A stretch of 64,000 bases of DNA, taken from positions 62,001 to 126,000 of the forward strand of contig NZ_RQHW01000013.1 of NCBI RefSeq assembly GCF_004770995.1. Direction: 5' to 3'. Source of the stretch: Leptospira idonii. Its GTDB lineage: Bacteria > Spirochaetota > Leptospiria > Leptospirales > Leptospiraceae. The translations under genes and the position numbers were made by a program. The notes beneath the pieces were generated by a model. It ran no database searches, had not been told where the DNA came from, and saw nothing but the letters and a program-made list of their open reading frames with translations. Shown here in pieces: positions 18,907 through 28,071 of the stretch (the first letter of the stretch is position 1; each line of letters opens with the position of its first letter).

Positions 18907-19352
18907 TCTGAGTCGGTCTTTAATTCGTAGTCTCTCGATTCGAAATCGGAATGGAAAATTTGAAGGTAGATTCTCCCTTGTTCGGGAAGGAAAGAATCTG
19001 CGATTTTCCACCATTCGATGAAAGAGATTCCTTCTTTTCCCCAAATCTCGGAGAATCCCAGTTCTTCCAATTCTTCTGCGGATTTGAGCCTGTATAAATC
19101 GAAATGATGGACAGGTTGACCGTTCAATTCGTATTCGTTTTGTAAGGCGAATGTGGGAGAATTAACTAGGTCGGAGGAACCTCTATGATGCATCCATTTT
19201 CGTACGAAAGTGGTTTTTCCTGTTCCTAAATCTCCGGAAAGCAGAATGCAAGGGAATATATTATTTTTGAGAAGAGTGTCTATCTTATGATCCAAAACGG
19301 CAAAAAGGCGGATCAACTCCGATTCCTTCAGACCTAAAAAAGTATCTTTCAT
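18903..19352 (-). CDS. tsaE: TsaE, t6A ATPase
   Basis: A 149-residue P-loop ATPase. LSGDLGTGKTTFVRKW is the Walker A region, followed by VNSPTFALQNEY and HHFDLYRLKSAEELEELGF, then SFIEWW; all are signature pieces of TsaE (YjeE). It drives turnover of the TsaBD complex in t6A synthesis. Both ends overlap neighbours by four bases (hslO stop at 19349-19351, tsaB start at 18906), so hslO, tsaE and tsaB are translationally coupled. Confidence 0.94.
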   Translation of the reverse strand: MKDTFLGLKESELIRLFAVLDHKIDTLLKNNIFPCILLSGDLGTGKTTFVRKWMHHRGSSDLVNSPTFALQNEYELNGQPVHHFDLYRLKSAEELEELGFSEIWGKEGISFIEWWKIADSFLPEQGRIYLQIFHSDFESRDYELKTDSE

Positions 19353-20203
19353 TGATTGAATAGATGCTCCACTTCTTCCTTATTGAATTGATATGCCTTT
19401 TTGCAAAACTCACAGGTAATTTCGACTTGTCCCACTTCATCTACGATGGAGTCGGCTTCGATTCTTCCCAAAGAAAGAATGATCTCCGAAACCTTAAACC
19501 GAGAACAATCGCATAAAAATTCAGGTTCTTCCGTGGAAAGAACGACTAACTCGGATGCAATGGCAATCGTAAGTTCGGACTTCATCTCTTCGATGCTTAA
19601 ATCCCAGAAGGATTCCTTTGCTATGACAGGATTGATCTTTTCTGAAAGGTACTTGTAATCGGATTCCGCCGCTTCCGGCAAAGCTTGAAACATAATCGCT
19701 TTCGCTTTGAATTCGCTGTCTGTTTGGAACAAAGGATTCACATCCATGCCTACGATGGCTCTGACTTGTTCCGATTCGGTTAGATATTTTAAAAAATTAA
19801 ATTCAAAAGTATCTTCTACCAAATTCGTGTAGGATTGATAGAAATCGGATTCCACTTCCCAACGGATCACTTTCATAATCCCTTGGCCTAAAATGAATTC
19901 GTTTCGTATATCGCCTTTTTCCAATTCGGCGCCGTATCCTACCGCTTTCATTTTGCCATAACGGTCGCTATATGCAAGAGCGGATTTATTCGTTTCATCC
20001 TTCCATTGGATGCTCACTCTCTGCTGGTTCTTTGTCATTTCCGCAAGAAAAAGCGCACCCATCATCGTTTTGGATAAAAACACGGACATATCTGAGTTTA
20101 GCTCGTGCAAAAGAGCGACTTCTTTCGCCGTTTCTGTAAGATCCACTATGGAAAATCGAAAATGATATTCGGGAAGAATCCCTAAAATAACTGTATCTGT
20201 CAT
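19349..20203 (-). CDS. hslO: Hsp33 redox-regulated chaperone
   Basis: A 284-residue protein from the ATG at 20203. The C-terminal zinc switch is complete: C231-x-C233 and C264-x-x-C267. In Hsp33, oxidation of these four cysteines releases zinc and turns on holdase activity under oxidative and heat stress. The N-terminal domain shows SVFLSKTMMGALFLAEMTK and the GYGAELEKGDIRNEF / GQGIMKVIRW blocks. It leads the hslO-tsaE-tsaB-rnr cluster and is divergent from the GH42 galactosidase, with 75 bp between the starts. Confidence 0.93.
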   Translation of the reverse strand: MTDTVILGILPEYHFRFSIVDLTETAKEVALLHELNSDMSVFLSKTMMGALFLAEMTKNQQRVSIQWKDETNKSALAYSDRYGKMKAVGYGAELEKGDIRNEFILGQGIMKVIRWEVESDFYQSYTNLVEDTFEFNFLKYLTESEQVRAIVGMDVNPLFQTDSEFKAKAIMFQALPEAAESDYKYLSEKINPVIAKESFWDLSIEEMKSELTIAIASELVVLSTEEPEFLCDCSRFKVSEIILSLGRIEADSIVDEVGQVEITCEFCKKAYQFNKEEVEHLFNQ

Positions 20204-20278
20204 TATTTGATTGAAAGGGGTGTTTTCAGATTCAGTCTTTGTCACAAGAAAGATTCTGCAATCGGAAAAAGGAAATTT

Positions 20279-22261
20279 ATGATCTTTGGTGTTGATTATT
20301 ATCCGGAACAATGGAGCCCGAAGGATTGGGAAGAAGACCTTGGTATCATGAAAGATATGGGACTGACTTCCGTCCGACTCGCAGAATTTGCCTGGGGACT
20401 TATGGAACCCAAAGAAGGTAAGTTCGACTTTTCTTTGTTTGATGCCGTTCTGGAAAAAGTCGGAAAAGCGGGAATGACCGCTATTTTAGGAACTCCTACT
20501 GCGACCTGCCCTCCTTGGCTTTTCAAAAAACATCCTGAAATTTCCCAAATTTCAAAAGAAGGAATCGTAAGAGTCGTAGGAACAAGACGCCAAGCTTGTT
20601 TTTCTTCCCCTGCTTATCGAAAGGCGACGGAAAAAATAGTCACCGCTATGGCCAAACATTTCGGAAAACATCCAGTTGTGACGGGCTGGCAAATCGACAA
20701 CGAACCAGGTCATGAAGGTTCCGATCTCGACTATTCTCCTTTAGCCGGGATTAATTTTCGGAAGTGGTTGAAAGACAAATATAAAACCTTAAAGAAGTTA
20801 AACGAAAGTTGGGGAAACGTTTTTTGGGGAGTCATGTATTCGGATTGGAATGAGATTCCCGTTCCGGGAGCGCACGTCGCCAGCGATTTCAGTCCTTCCA
20901 TGATCCAAGACTATCATAGATTTCAATCGGACGAACTCATCTCTTATCTAAAATTGCAAATCGATATCGTTCGCAAATATTCTCCTGGAAGAGCTCTCAC
21001 TACAAATCTTTATCCTTCTCCTTTTCTGCCGATTACCGATATGCACGAGTTATTCGGTCACATGGACTATGTTTCTTGGGACAATTATCCTGTTTGGGGA
21101 AATCAAAAAGAACCTTATCCTCATCCTTTAGTTTCCGCAACTCAACAGTACATCCGAGGTTTGAAGGATCAAAACTTCACCGTCATGGAACAATTTTCAG
21201 GAGTGCAAGGGCACGATACTTTAGGTTATCTTCCTCCTCCCGGACAAATCGGTCTTTGGCTGACACAAGCGGTCACCAACGGAGCCAATCAAATTTATTT
21301 TTTCAGATATAGAACTGCGCGTTTCGGGCAAGAACAACTTTGTTATGGAATTTTAGATCATGGCAAAAGGCTCACTCAAAAATATTTCGAACTTCAGAAA
21401 ACCATTTCCGAAATCAAAGAGTATGCGGAAGATATTTCGGATCAAAACTATCCTGCGGAAGTGGCAATCCTACATGACATTGAAAATGCACGAAATTATA
21501 AACATCAACCTTTGAGTGACGGTTTGAAATTTTCTCCGGTACCCTTTGCACAAGTAGGATATGATATCGAAATCGCAACTTGGTTCGCAGGAACAAACGT
21601 TTTGAACGTAAACACTCATTCTTTTCCCGCTTCAAAGGATGTGGATTGGAACCGTTATAAAGTGATCTCTCTTCCCCTCTATACTGTGTTTGACGATGCA
21701 GTAGTGGAAAGATTGTCCAATTACGTAAAACAAGGAGGGACTTTGGTGATCGGATACAGGTCGGGAATCAAAGACCAAAACCAGTGGATCGTGGAAGAAC
21801 CTGTTCCGGGAAGATTCCGAGAAATGGCAGGAGTGGAAAGTTATCAATTCGAAGCAGTCGGAGAAGATAGGGTTTCCGTGGGGATGGGGATTTTTCCTCT
21901 GAAAGGAAATAAATTTTGTGAGATTTTAGAGCCGACTACCGCTTCCGTCGTGGCCAAATATACGGATAAAAATAAATTTTATAAGGGAAAACCTGCCATC
22001 ACTGTCAATTCTTACGGGAAGGGGAAAGTGTATTATGTGGGAACTTCCCTAACTCCTGAAAGTTTTGTGCTTTTTTATCGAAAGGTTTTGAAGGAAGCGA
22101 AGGTTCCTTTCGGATTTTTGGGTAAAACCATTGAAAAACATTTCCGGATCGGTCGAAAATATAATTATGAGATTCTTATGAACCATTCCGGAAAACCGAG
22201 ATGGGCAGGGTTCACTCGTTTGAAACCTTTTGAGTTTCGCATAACTAAAATTAACAAATAA
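20279..22261 (+). CDS. Glycoside hydrolase family 42 beta-galactosidase
   Basis: A 660-residue enzyme from the ATG at 20279, chosen because AAAGGA lies at the right distance and the family start FGVDYYPEQW follows at once. The (beta/alpha)8 domain has the acid/base Glu142 in WQIDNEPG and the nucleophile Glu304 in TVMEQFSG; a trimerisation domain and a small beta domain follow. GH42 enzymes cleave terminal beta-galactosides. There is no signal peptide, so it acts in the cytoplasm on an imported substrate. The downstream unknown gene overlaps its stop by one base. No sugar transporter is adjacent, which is odd for a catabolic gene. Confidence 0.93.
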   Translation: MIFGVDYYPEQWSPKDWEEDLGIMKDMGLTSVRLAEFAWGLMEPKEGKFDFSLFDAVLEKVGKAGMTAILGTPTATCPPWLFKKHPEISQISKEGIVRVVGTRRQACFSSPAYRKATEKIVTAMAKHFGKHPVVTGWQIDNEPGHEGSDLDYSPLAGINFRKWLKDKYKTLKKLNESWGNVFWGVMYSDWNEIPVPGAHVASDFSPSMIQDYHRFQSDELISYLKLQIDIVRKYSPGRALTTNLYPSPFLPITDMHELFGHMDYVSWDNYPVWGNQKEPYPHPLVSATQQYIRGLKDQNFTVMEQFSGVQGHDTLGYLPPPGQIGLWLTQAVTNGANQIYFFRYRTARFGQEQLCYGILDHGKRLTQKYFELQKTISEIKEYAEDISDQNYPAEVAILHDIENARNYKHQPLSDGLKFSPVPFAQVGYDIEIATWFAGTNVLNVNTHSFPASKDVDWNRYKVISLPLYTVFDDAVVERLSNYVKQGGTLVIGYRSGIKDQNQWIVEEPVPGRFREMAGVESYQFEAVGEDRVSVGMGIFPLKGNKFCEILEPTTASVVAKYTDKNKFYKGKPAITVNSYGKGKVYYVGTSLTPESFVLFYRKVLKEAKVPFGFLGKTIEKHFRIGRKYNYEILMNHSGKPRWAGFTRLKPFEFRITKINK

Positions 22262-23154
22262 TGCTGATCAAAGACTATAAAAGTATCAATAAAATGTTAT
22301 CCGATCTTCCGGGGAAAAACGTTCCCGGAGATATCTATGTAGATAACCTGCATACTCCTTACATCCGTTTTCAGGAAAAGTTTCTGATCTCCGGCTCTTC
22401 CGTCACTCATCCGGAAAGTTCAGTAGTGAGGGAATTCGTAAATATTCTGATCAAATATTTGCCGGAGGCGATCGAAGGAACTTGCCTTCTCCCCGAAGCG
22501 AGGCCGAAGAGGGAAACAGGAAAACTGTTTTTCGTAAGACAGGTGACTTTCAGCAACAAACAATTCTTATATGTATTTTCTGCCGATATGCAATACTTAG
22601 GCGGTGCGGCGCCCGAGCAGATCAAAAAACCTGCCGCACAAAATCTCACTCCCAGCATTCTTACCGATAGAATTTATTTCAAAACGAAAATCGTTCCGAT
22701 CGAATCCGTCACCGGGGAAGGAGATCACATCACCGATTTTAAATCCAGAAGATTTAAAGGAGGAGTGTTTCGAGTGGAATCAGACAGAGAGATGGATAAA
22801 CCTGTCCGTCGTTTTTCCGAGATCTTTGATGAAATCGATTTTTCGGATGTGGAAATTAAAATCAAAGAAGAGTTGGAAATCACTCCTCAAGTTTGGAGCT
22901 TGGGCAGAGTGTTCCATCCCATCGGAATCGATTATCTGGCATTGTCTTTGCGTTTTCTAACTCCTTCCATTCCCAAAATCATCCCTGAATTTCGAAAATT
23001 TTATCAGGTTTTGGATCCTGGCGATGCAGGAGTTCCTGATGAAGCAAGAAAGGCCTATCATTCTTACTTGTCCAAACATACTACCGAGAGAACCCAATCT
23101 ATTTCGGGCAATATGCTTTGGAAAATCAACTTTACTGAAAACAACCATCATTAG
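22261..23154 (+). CDS. Hypothetical protein in the GH42 operon
   Basis: A 297-residue protein whose ATG shares one base with the GH42 stop. No signal peptide, no membrane segment and no motif I recognise. It is rich in Lys, Pro, Phe and Ile, with a Pro-rich segment (SLRFLTPSIPKIIPEF) and a long mixed beta region in the middle. Base composition is like its neighbours, so there is no sign of transfer. The placement between a galactosidase and an inositol-phosphatase-like gene is conserved-looking operon packing, but I infer no function. Confidence 0.7.
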   Translation: MLIKDYKSINKMLSDLPGKNVPGDIYVDNLHTPYIRFQEKFLISGSSVTHPESSVVREFVNILIKYLPEAIEGTCLLPEARPKRETGKLFFVRQVTFSNKQFLYVFSADMQYLGGAAPEQIKKPAAQNLTPSILTDRIYFKTKIVPIESVTGEGDHITDFKSRRFKGGVFRVESDREMDKPVRRFSEIFDEIDFSDVEIKIKEELEITPQVWSLGRVFHPIGIDYLALSLRFLTPSIPKIIPEFRKFYQVLDPGDAGVPDEARKAYHSYLSKHTTERTQSISGNMLWKINFTENNHH

Positions 23155-23168
23155 CATTAAGGTTAGCC

Positions 23169-24014
23169 ATGAGCATTTCTTCCCCTACGATCAACTTTCC
23201 TGTTGATGAAACGATCAAAAGAATCGAATTCATCAAATCAAATGCTACTGGAATCATCCATGAAGCGAAAAAAATTCAAAAAGAAATGTCAGGAATTCGC
23301 TCCAAAACGGATGCGGAAGAAAAAGACAGAATCCACGCCGCCGACAGCATATTAGGTGATATATTCACTAAGTTTCTTCAGAAAGCTTTTCCTAAAGACG
23401 GTATCCTTTGTGAAGACAAAGATCCTATCGATGGTTCCAACGATTTCAGATGGGTGCTGGATCCTGTAGATGGCTCCATGAATTTTGTGAGAGGACTGCC
23501 TTTGTATGCCGTCTCTTTCGGATTGGAACACCGTGAAACACCTGTTGGGGGAGTGGTGATCGTTCCTCCACAAGACTCGGTTTATTCCGCAGTATTAGGA
23601 GAGGGCGCTTCTAAAAACGGAGAGACCATATTCACTTCTTCCGTTTCCGAATTGAATCGTGCGATTTTTAGCCCGAATCTGCCTACGAAGAGAGCTCATA
23701 TGATCCAAGAGATTATGGCGGATCTTTCTGGCTTTCTAACATACGCTAGGTCATTCCGAAGAACCGGCTCCTTTATCTTAGACTGTTGTTGGATTGCGGA
23801 AGGTTTGATGGATGCGATCTGGGAAAAAAATGTGAAACATTGGGACGTCTCCGCCATCTCCGTAATTTTGGGAGAGTCCGGCGGAAAGATGACGGATCTC
23901 AACGGAAAACATTATTTTACAGGGCTTCCCGAACTCATTGCCTCTAACGGAATGATACATGAAGAGATACTGAACCTTTTAAAAACGGTTCGTGCTTCCG
24001 TAAGCAGAAATTAA
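23169..24014 (+). CDS. Inositol-monophosphatase-family protein
   Basis: A 281-residue protein of the Mg-dependent, Li-sensitive phosphatase family. WVLDPVDGSMNFVRGLPLYA is the first metal-binding signature (D-P-x-D-G-(S/T)), and KHWDVSAISVILGESGG is the second (W-D-x-x-A). The first acidic motif is altered: usually GEE, here LCEDKDP. Substrates in the family include inositol phosphate, PAP, fructose-1,6-bisphosphate and histidinol phosphate; I cannot choose. It follows the unknown gene by 14 bp and closes the GH42 operon. Confidence 0.88.
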   Translation: MSISSPTINFPVDETIKRIEFIKSNATGIIHEAKKIQKEMSGIRSKTDAEEKDRIHAADSILGDIFTKFLQKAFPKDGILCEDKDPIDGSNDFRWVLDPVDGSMNFVRGLPLYAVSFGLEHRETPVGGVVIVPPQDSVYSAVLGEGASKNGETIFTSSVSELNRAIFSPNLPTKRAHMIQEIMADLSGFLTYARSFRRTGSFILDCCWIAEGLMDAIWEKNVKHWDVSAISVILGESGGKMTDLNGKHYFTGLPELIASNGMIHEEILNLLKTVRASVSRN

Positions 24015-24033
24015 TATCGAGACTCTTTCTAAA

Positions 24034-24048
24034 TTAGAATCATTCCAG
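24034..24048. promoter_or_regulatory. Possible Fur/PerR-type box upstream of sodB
   Basis: TTAGAAT-C-ATTCCAG is an imperfect 7-1-7 inverted repeat. It matches the PerR/Fur-like consensus TTATAAT-n-ATTATAA at 10 of 14 positions. It lies about 86 bp before the sodB ATG. Fur-family regulators commonly control sodB, but a partial match in AT-rich DNA can arise by chance. Confidence 0.3.
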
Positions 24049-24134
24049 AATATTTTTTAGTTTACGATTCTCTTTTCTCTTTTAAGCTTATAGAAAAATA
24101 GATAACACTTACATCCACTTGGAGATCGATTCAC

Positions 24135-24710
24135 ATGGAACATAAACTTCCCGAACTTCCTTATGCAAAGGACGCCCTTGCCCCTCATATTTCTGCAGAA
24201 ACTTTAGAGTTCCACTACGGAAAGCACCACCAAACTTACGTTACTAATCTAAACAATTTGATCAAGGGAACCGAATTCGAAAATTCCACTCTCGAAGAAA
24301 TCGTAAAAAAATCAAGCGGCGGTATTTTCAACAACGCAGCTCAAATCTGGAATCATACTTTCTATTGGCATTCCCTTTCTCCGAAAGGCGGCGGTCCTGC
24401 TACGGGAGCTGTAGGTGATGCAATCAATAAGGCTTTCGGGTCTTTTGATGCCTTCAAAGAAAAATTCACTCAATCTGCAGTGACCAATTTCGGTTCCGGA
24501 TGGACTTGGCTCGTGAAAAAAGGCGATTCCGTTGAAATCGTAAACACAAGCAACGCAGGTTCCCCTTTGAAAGACGGTCTTCAGTCTTTGATCACCATCG
24601 ACGTTTGGGAACACGCTTATTACATCGATTTCAGAAATGCTCGCCCTAAATACGTGGAAGCTTTCTGGAACCTTGTAAATTGGGAGTTTGCTAACCAAAA
24701 CTTCAAATAA
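24135..24710 (+). CDS. sodB: Superoxide dismutase, Fe type
   Basis: A 191-residue cytoplasmic enzyme that converts superoxide to peroxide and oxygen. Metal ligands are in the expected places: His in [13 protein letters not shown], His in NHTFYWHSL, and the Asp and His of [11 protein letters not shown]. The [12 protein letters not shown] and AQIWNHTF segments and the overall length favour the iron form. GGAG ten bases before the ATG is the ribosome-binding site, and a terminator follows. It is a single-gene unit. I recall that pathogenic leptospires lack a sod gene while saprophytes have one; if right, this supports a saprophytic host. Confidence 0.96.
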   Translation: MEHKLPELPYAKDALAPHISAETLEFHYGKHHQTYVTNLNNLIKGTEFENSTLEEIVKKSSGGIFNNAAQIWNHTFYWHSLSPKGGGPATGAVGDAINKAFGSFDAFKEKFTQSAVTNFGSGWTWLVKKGDSVEIVNTSNAGSPLKDGLQSLITIDVWEHAYYIDFRNARPKYVEAFWNLVNWEFANQNFK

Positions 24711-24733
24711 GTTTTCGCAAATTACTGAAAAGT

Positions 24734-24765
24734 AAAGGCAGGTTAGCGAAAGCGAGCCTGCCTTT
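24734..24765 (+). terminator. Rho-independent terminator of sodB
   Basis: Nine-base stem AAAGGCAGG (24734-24742) and CCTGCCTTT (24757-24765), with an inner GC/GC closed by a GAAA tetraloop, followed by a T-run. It lies 24 bp after the sodB stop and separates it from trpE. Confidence 0.88.
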
Positions 24766-24826
24766 TTTATTTCAGAAACAAACGAATATAGAATCTTGGC
24801 TTTGTTGCCAGTGAAAGGTGTAATGA

Positions 24827-26206
24827 ATGAGTCTTCCTAAAATAACGATCCCCAAAAAACCCAAATACACTCAGCTCGAGCTTCCCTCCGGTTTGGAATT
24901 TTGGGAATTGTTTCGAAGTTTCGAAAAAAAATACGACACCTGTTTTTTATTGGAATCCGCAGGAGACAATCAATATGACTCTCGTTATTCGGTCATAGGA
25001 TTCGACCCCGAACATTTGATCGTTGGAAATCCCGGCTCTTTGGTTTTCGACGGAAGAGAATACAAAGTTCAAAATCCTTATTATGCTTTAAGAGATCTTA
25101 CCGATTATAATTCACTCAGCATCAGTTATGCGGGAGGACTTGTAGGATTTCTAAGTTACAACTCGATGCAGTTTTTCGAGCCTAAATTGAAAATAGAGCC
25201 GCATCCTGATTTTCCATCCATGCAGTTTGGGATGTATTTGGACGGTTTGATCTACGATAAATTCACAGGCGAACTGATTTATTTCAATAATGGAAAGGAT
25301 CGTTCTTCGGAAGTGAAATCCCTTCTTTCCAAAGTGAAGGAAGAGAAAGATACTTTGGCTCCCAGTGTAAAAGTAAAAGCCAAAAGCGAAGTTTTTTCAA
25401 AAGAACTGCACAAAGAGATGGTTCGGCTTACTCTGGAAGAAGTAAAAGCTGGCAATACTTTTCAATGCCAAATCGGTTTTGAAGAAACGTTCACAGTCAA
25501 AGGCAATCCTCTTGCCATCTACGAATCTCTTCGTAAAATCAATCCTTCACCTCATATGTATTATGTGAAGTTCAAAGAAAAAATCATTTTAGGCGCAAGC
25601 CCTGAACTTCTTTTCCGTCTCAGACAAGGAGAAATGGAATCTTTTCCTTTGGCAGGTACCACAAAAAGAGGAGCAAATCCCTCGGAAGATACCGAATTGG
25701 CTCGTAAACTTTTAACCGATCCTAAAGAAATCGCTGAACACAATATGCTCATCGATTTACACAGAAACGATATAGGAAGGGTGGCGAAATTCGGAACCGT
25801 AAAAGTCAGAAGACGTTTCGATGTGAAAAGATTCAGTCATGTGCAACATATTTCCAGCGAAGTAGTAGGGATTCTAAAATCGAACGAAGATATGTTTTCG
25901 GGACTTGCCGCTTCTTTTCCGGCAGGGACTCTTTCCGGAGCACCTAAGATCGAATCGATGAAAATCATCGAAAAAACGGAGAAAAGTCCTAGAGGTCCTT
26001 ACGGAGGTGCGGTAGGTACTTTCGGATTTAACGGGGACTGTACGTTTGCTATTCCGATTCGAACTTTTTTTGTGAGTGGGGAAAACGGTTTCGCCAGAGC
26101 TTCCGGAGGAATCGTTTACGATTCTTTGGCGGAATCCGAATATCAGGAAATCGTAAATAAAATGGCCTCCGTAAAACGAGCTTTAAACGATCATTTGGAG
26201 AAGTAG
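24827..26206 (+). CDS. trpE: Anthranilate synthase component I
   Basis: A 459-residue chorismate-utilising enzyme. LLES at residues 41-44 is the tryptophan feedback-site motif of TrpE. FPLAGTTKRG carries Ala where PabB has the Lys of PIKGT, which separates anthranilate synthase from aminodeoxychorismate synthase. GTLSGAPKIESM and GPYGGAVGTFGF complete the active site. With TrpG it makes anthranilate from chorismate and glutamine, the first step to tryptophan. It has a usable ribosome-binding site (AAAGGTG), and trpG follows 8 bp later. No leader peptide or attenuator is evident in the 60 bp between the sodB terminator and the start. Confidence 0.93.
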   Translation: MSLPKITIPKKPKYTQLELPSGLEFWELFRSFEKKYDTCFLLESAGDNQYDSRYSVIGFDPEHLIVGNPGSLVFDGREYKVQNPYYALRDLTDYNSLSISYAGGLVGFLSYNSMQFFEPKLKIEPHPDFPSMQFGMYLDGLIYDKFTGELIYFNNGKDRSSEVKSLLSKVKEEKDTLAPSVKVKAKSEVFSKELHKEMVRLTLEEVKAGNTFQCQIGFEETFTVKGNPLAIYESLRKINPSPHMYYVKFKEKIILGASPELLFRLRQGEMESFPLAGTTKRGANPSEDTELARKLLTDPKEIAEHNMLIDLHRNDIGRVAKFGTVKVRRRFDVKRFSHVQHISSEVVGILKSNEDMFSGLAASFPAGTLSGAPKIESMKIIEKTEKSPRGPYGGAVGTFGFNGDCTFAIPIRTFFVSGENGFARASGGIVYDSLAESEYQEIVNKMASVKRALNDHLEK

Positions 26207-26214
26207 GCGAAACT

Positions 26215-26820
26215 ATGAAAGTTCTAATTTTAGATAATTACGATTCGTTCACATTCAATTTATATCAGCTCGTAGGAGAGATTTTGGAGGAAACCGGCAA
26301 ACCTTTCCAGTTGGATGTCTTTCGAAACGATGAAAAAGAATTTAAGGAAATCGAATCCGCCGGATACGATCGAATCATTATTTCTCCCGGTCCGGGCCAT
26401 CCTGCGGACAAAGCGTACTTCGGAATCTCCAGTGACATTCTGCTCCATTTGGGGAAAAAAACTTCCATTTTAGGAATCTGTCTTGGGATGCAAGGCATGG
26501 CGACTACATTCGGCGGTGAAGTGGTTCGGGCTCAAATCGCAATGCACGGAAAACTTTCCCCGATCTCTCATGACGGTGAAGGAGTGTTTCGCAACCTAAC
26601 ACAGAATATAGAAATTATGAGATACCATTCTTTGGTGGCAGAGGAAAAATCTCTACCGGCGGATTTGCTTGTGACTGCGAGAGTGAGCGACGGAACAGGG
26701 AAAGGGGAAATTATGGGGCTTCGCCATAAGTCTTTGAAAATAGAAGGAGTTCAGTTCCACCCGGAATCGTTCGGTTCCGAAGAAGGCAAACTTCTATTGA
26801 AAAACTTTCTGACGAATTGA
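26215..26820 (+). CDS. trpG: Anthranilate synthase component II (glutamine amidotransferase)
   Basis: A 201-residue class I glutamine amidotransferase. LDNYDSFTFNLYQLVGEI is the start, SPGPGHP the oxyanion region, GICLGMQG holds the catalytic Cys, and VQFHPESFGSEEG the His and Glu of the triad. It supplies ammonia to TrpE, whose gene ends 8 bp upstream. The usual CLGHQ is CLGMQ here. A PabA-type paralogue is encoded at 50261, so the two roles may be divided between two proteins. Confidence 0.92.
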   Translation: MKVLILDNYDSFTFNLYQLVGEILEETGKPFQLDVFRNDEKEFKEIESAGYDRIIISPGPGHPADKAYFGISSDILLHLGKKTSILGICLGMQGMATTFGGEVVRAQIAMHGKLSPISHDGEGVFRNLTQNIEIMRYHSLVAEEKSLPADLLVTARVSDGTGKGEIMGLRHKSLKIEGVQFHPESFGSEEGKLLLKNFLTN

Positions 26821-28071
26821 TCAGTTTCCTTTGAAATCTTTCATCATGGCCTCTTCCCAAGAAGCGTAAAAATCAAAATCTTGATTTGCTTTTTGGGAAT
26901 CGTCCGCTCCGTATAGAGAGAATTTTTTTCGCATAATTTCGCTATAGGTGGTGATTTTATTGGTTTGAGTATTTCCTTGTAAGGAATAGACAGCTTGCAA
27001 ACCGGCTCCTCCTCTTCCTTGAGTTCCGTAAACCTGCAAAGTCATCATATCGGAAAAAAATTCGTCTATATTCCCCGGAATAAAAAAGTCGATCACTCCC
27101 GTAGGAATGAAATATAGAAACCTTCCGGTGATTTCTTTTTTCCCCACTCTTACGTATTTTCCTACCAACTTATCTTCATTAGCCGAACTGGTGTAATTGA
27201 GTTTATATTCCAAATCGGAAATGATCGCAGTGATTCCGAAGGATTTGATTTCTATATCCCCTAAAAAACGAATCTCTCCCGGTTTCAAAAAGAACTGTTT
27301 TCTAGGATGACTTGGAAAATGGAACTGAATGGTTTTTCCCAAGTTTGTGATTTTGATTTTGTCTTCAGGATTCGTTTTATCCCAAATATCGATTGTCATT
27401 TTCGTTTTTTCTAAACGAACTCCCGTCCGATTGTAGAAGCCTGGAAATTTTTTTTTGGTGATATCGTCGATCGAGAATTCCAGTAGGATGGAGCCCCCTT
27501 CTTGTTTGAGGGAACATGTCATCGTTTCACATAAAAATTTTAGATTTTGCGATTTCGATTTTAAGGCTTCGAAAGATTTCGGATCGTTTACGATGAATGC
27601 GAATTCATTCAGCCAAACAAAATAGTCTCTGGGTAAAAAACCTTTCCAATGCGAAATTTGGGATCTTTCAACCGTATAGATCTCTTTCTCTCCCCAAAGT
27701 TTGGGAGAAAATTCACTTCTTGCATAATAGTCGTAATTTCCTTTTTGTTCGGGATACCATTGCAAAGACCATGTTCCGTTTCCCGATTGTTTGCCACCTA
27801 ACTCAACATATAGATTTCCCGACTCGGTTCGTTTCAGTTCTTTTTCCTTTTCATCGGATAATAAACCCGCTAATGCGGAAAAATACGTTTCATTGCCGGA
27901 TGAGTGGGTTCTGTATGATTTTTGGAAAGAGTCGTAATTTTTCCAAAATTGATAATGGTTTTGATTTGGCTTTGTGCATGCTGAGAAAAACAGCAAACAT
28001 ACGAATGTGATTCTTAAAAGTTTAGATTTCTTCTTTAAGAATGGAATGTATTTCTTTGATTTTGGTTTCAT
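26821..28071 (-). CDS. Large lipoprotein, unknown function
   Basis: From the ATG at 28071 the product has 416 residues, with a basic N-terminus (KSKKYIPFLKKKSKLL) and a lipoprotein signal ending FFSAC. This start lies inside the upstream redoxin-like gene, overlapping its end by 50 bases; no later Met precedes the signal. The mature protein is beta-rich, with many aromatic residues and short strand repeats, like a lipocalin/AttH-type sandwich, but I do not recognise it. A final KANQDFDFYASWEEAMMKDF is acidic. Its stop abuts the trpG stop. It is probably an envelope protein. Confidence 0.65.
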   Translation of the reverse strand: MKPKSKKYIPFLKKKSKLLRITFVCLLFFSACTKPNQNHYQFWKNYDSFQKSYRTHSSGNETYFSALAGLLSDEKEKELKRTESGNLYVELGGKQSGNGTWSLQWYPEQKGNYDYYARSEFSPKLWGEKEIYTVERSQISHWKGFLPRDYFVWLNEFAFIVNDPKSFEALKSKSQNLKFLCETMTCSLKQEGGSILLEFSIDDITKKKFPGFYNRTGVRLEKTKMTIDIWDKTNPEDKIKITNLGKTIQFHFPSHPRKQFFLKPGEIRFLGDIEIKSFGITAIISDLEYKLNYTSSANEDKLVGKYVRVGKKEITGRFLYFIPTGVIDFFIPGNIDEFFSDMMTLQVYGTQGRGGAGLQAVYSLQGNTQTNKITTYSEIMRKKFSLYGADDSQKANQDFDFYASWEEAMMKDFKGN

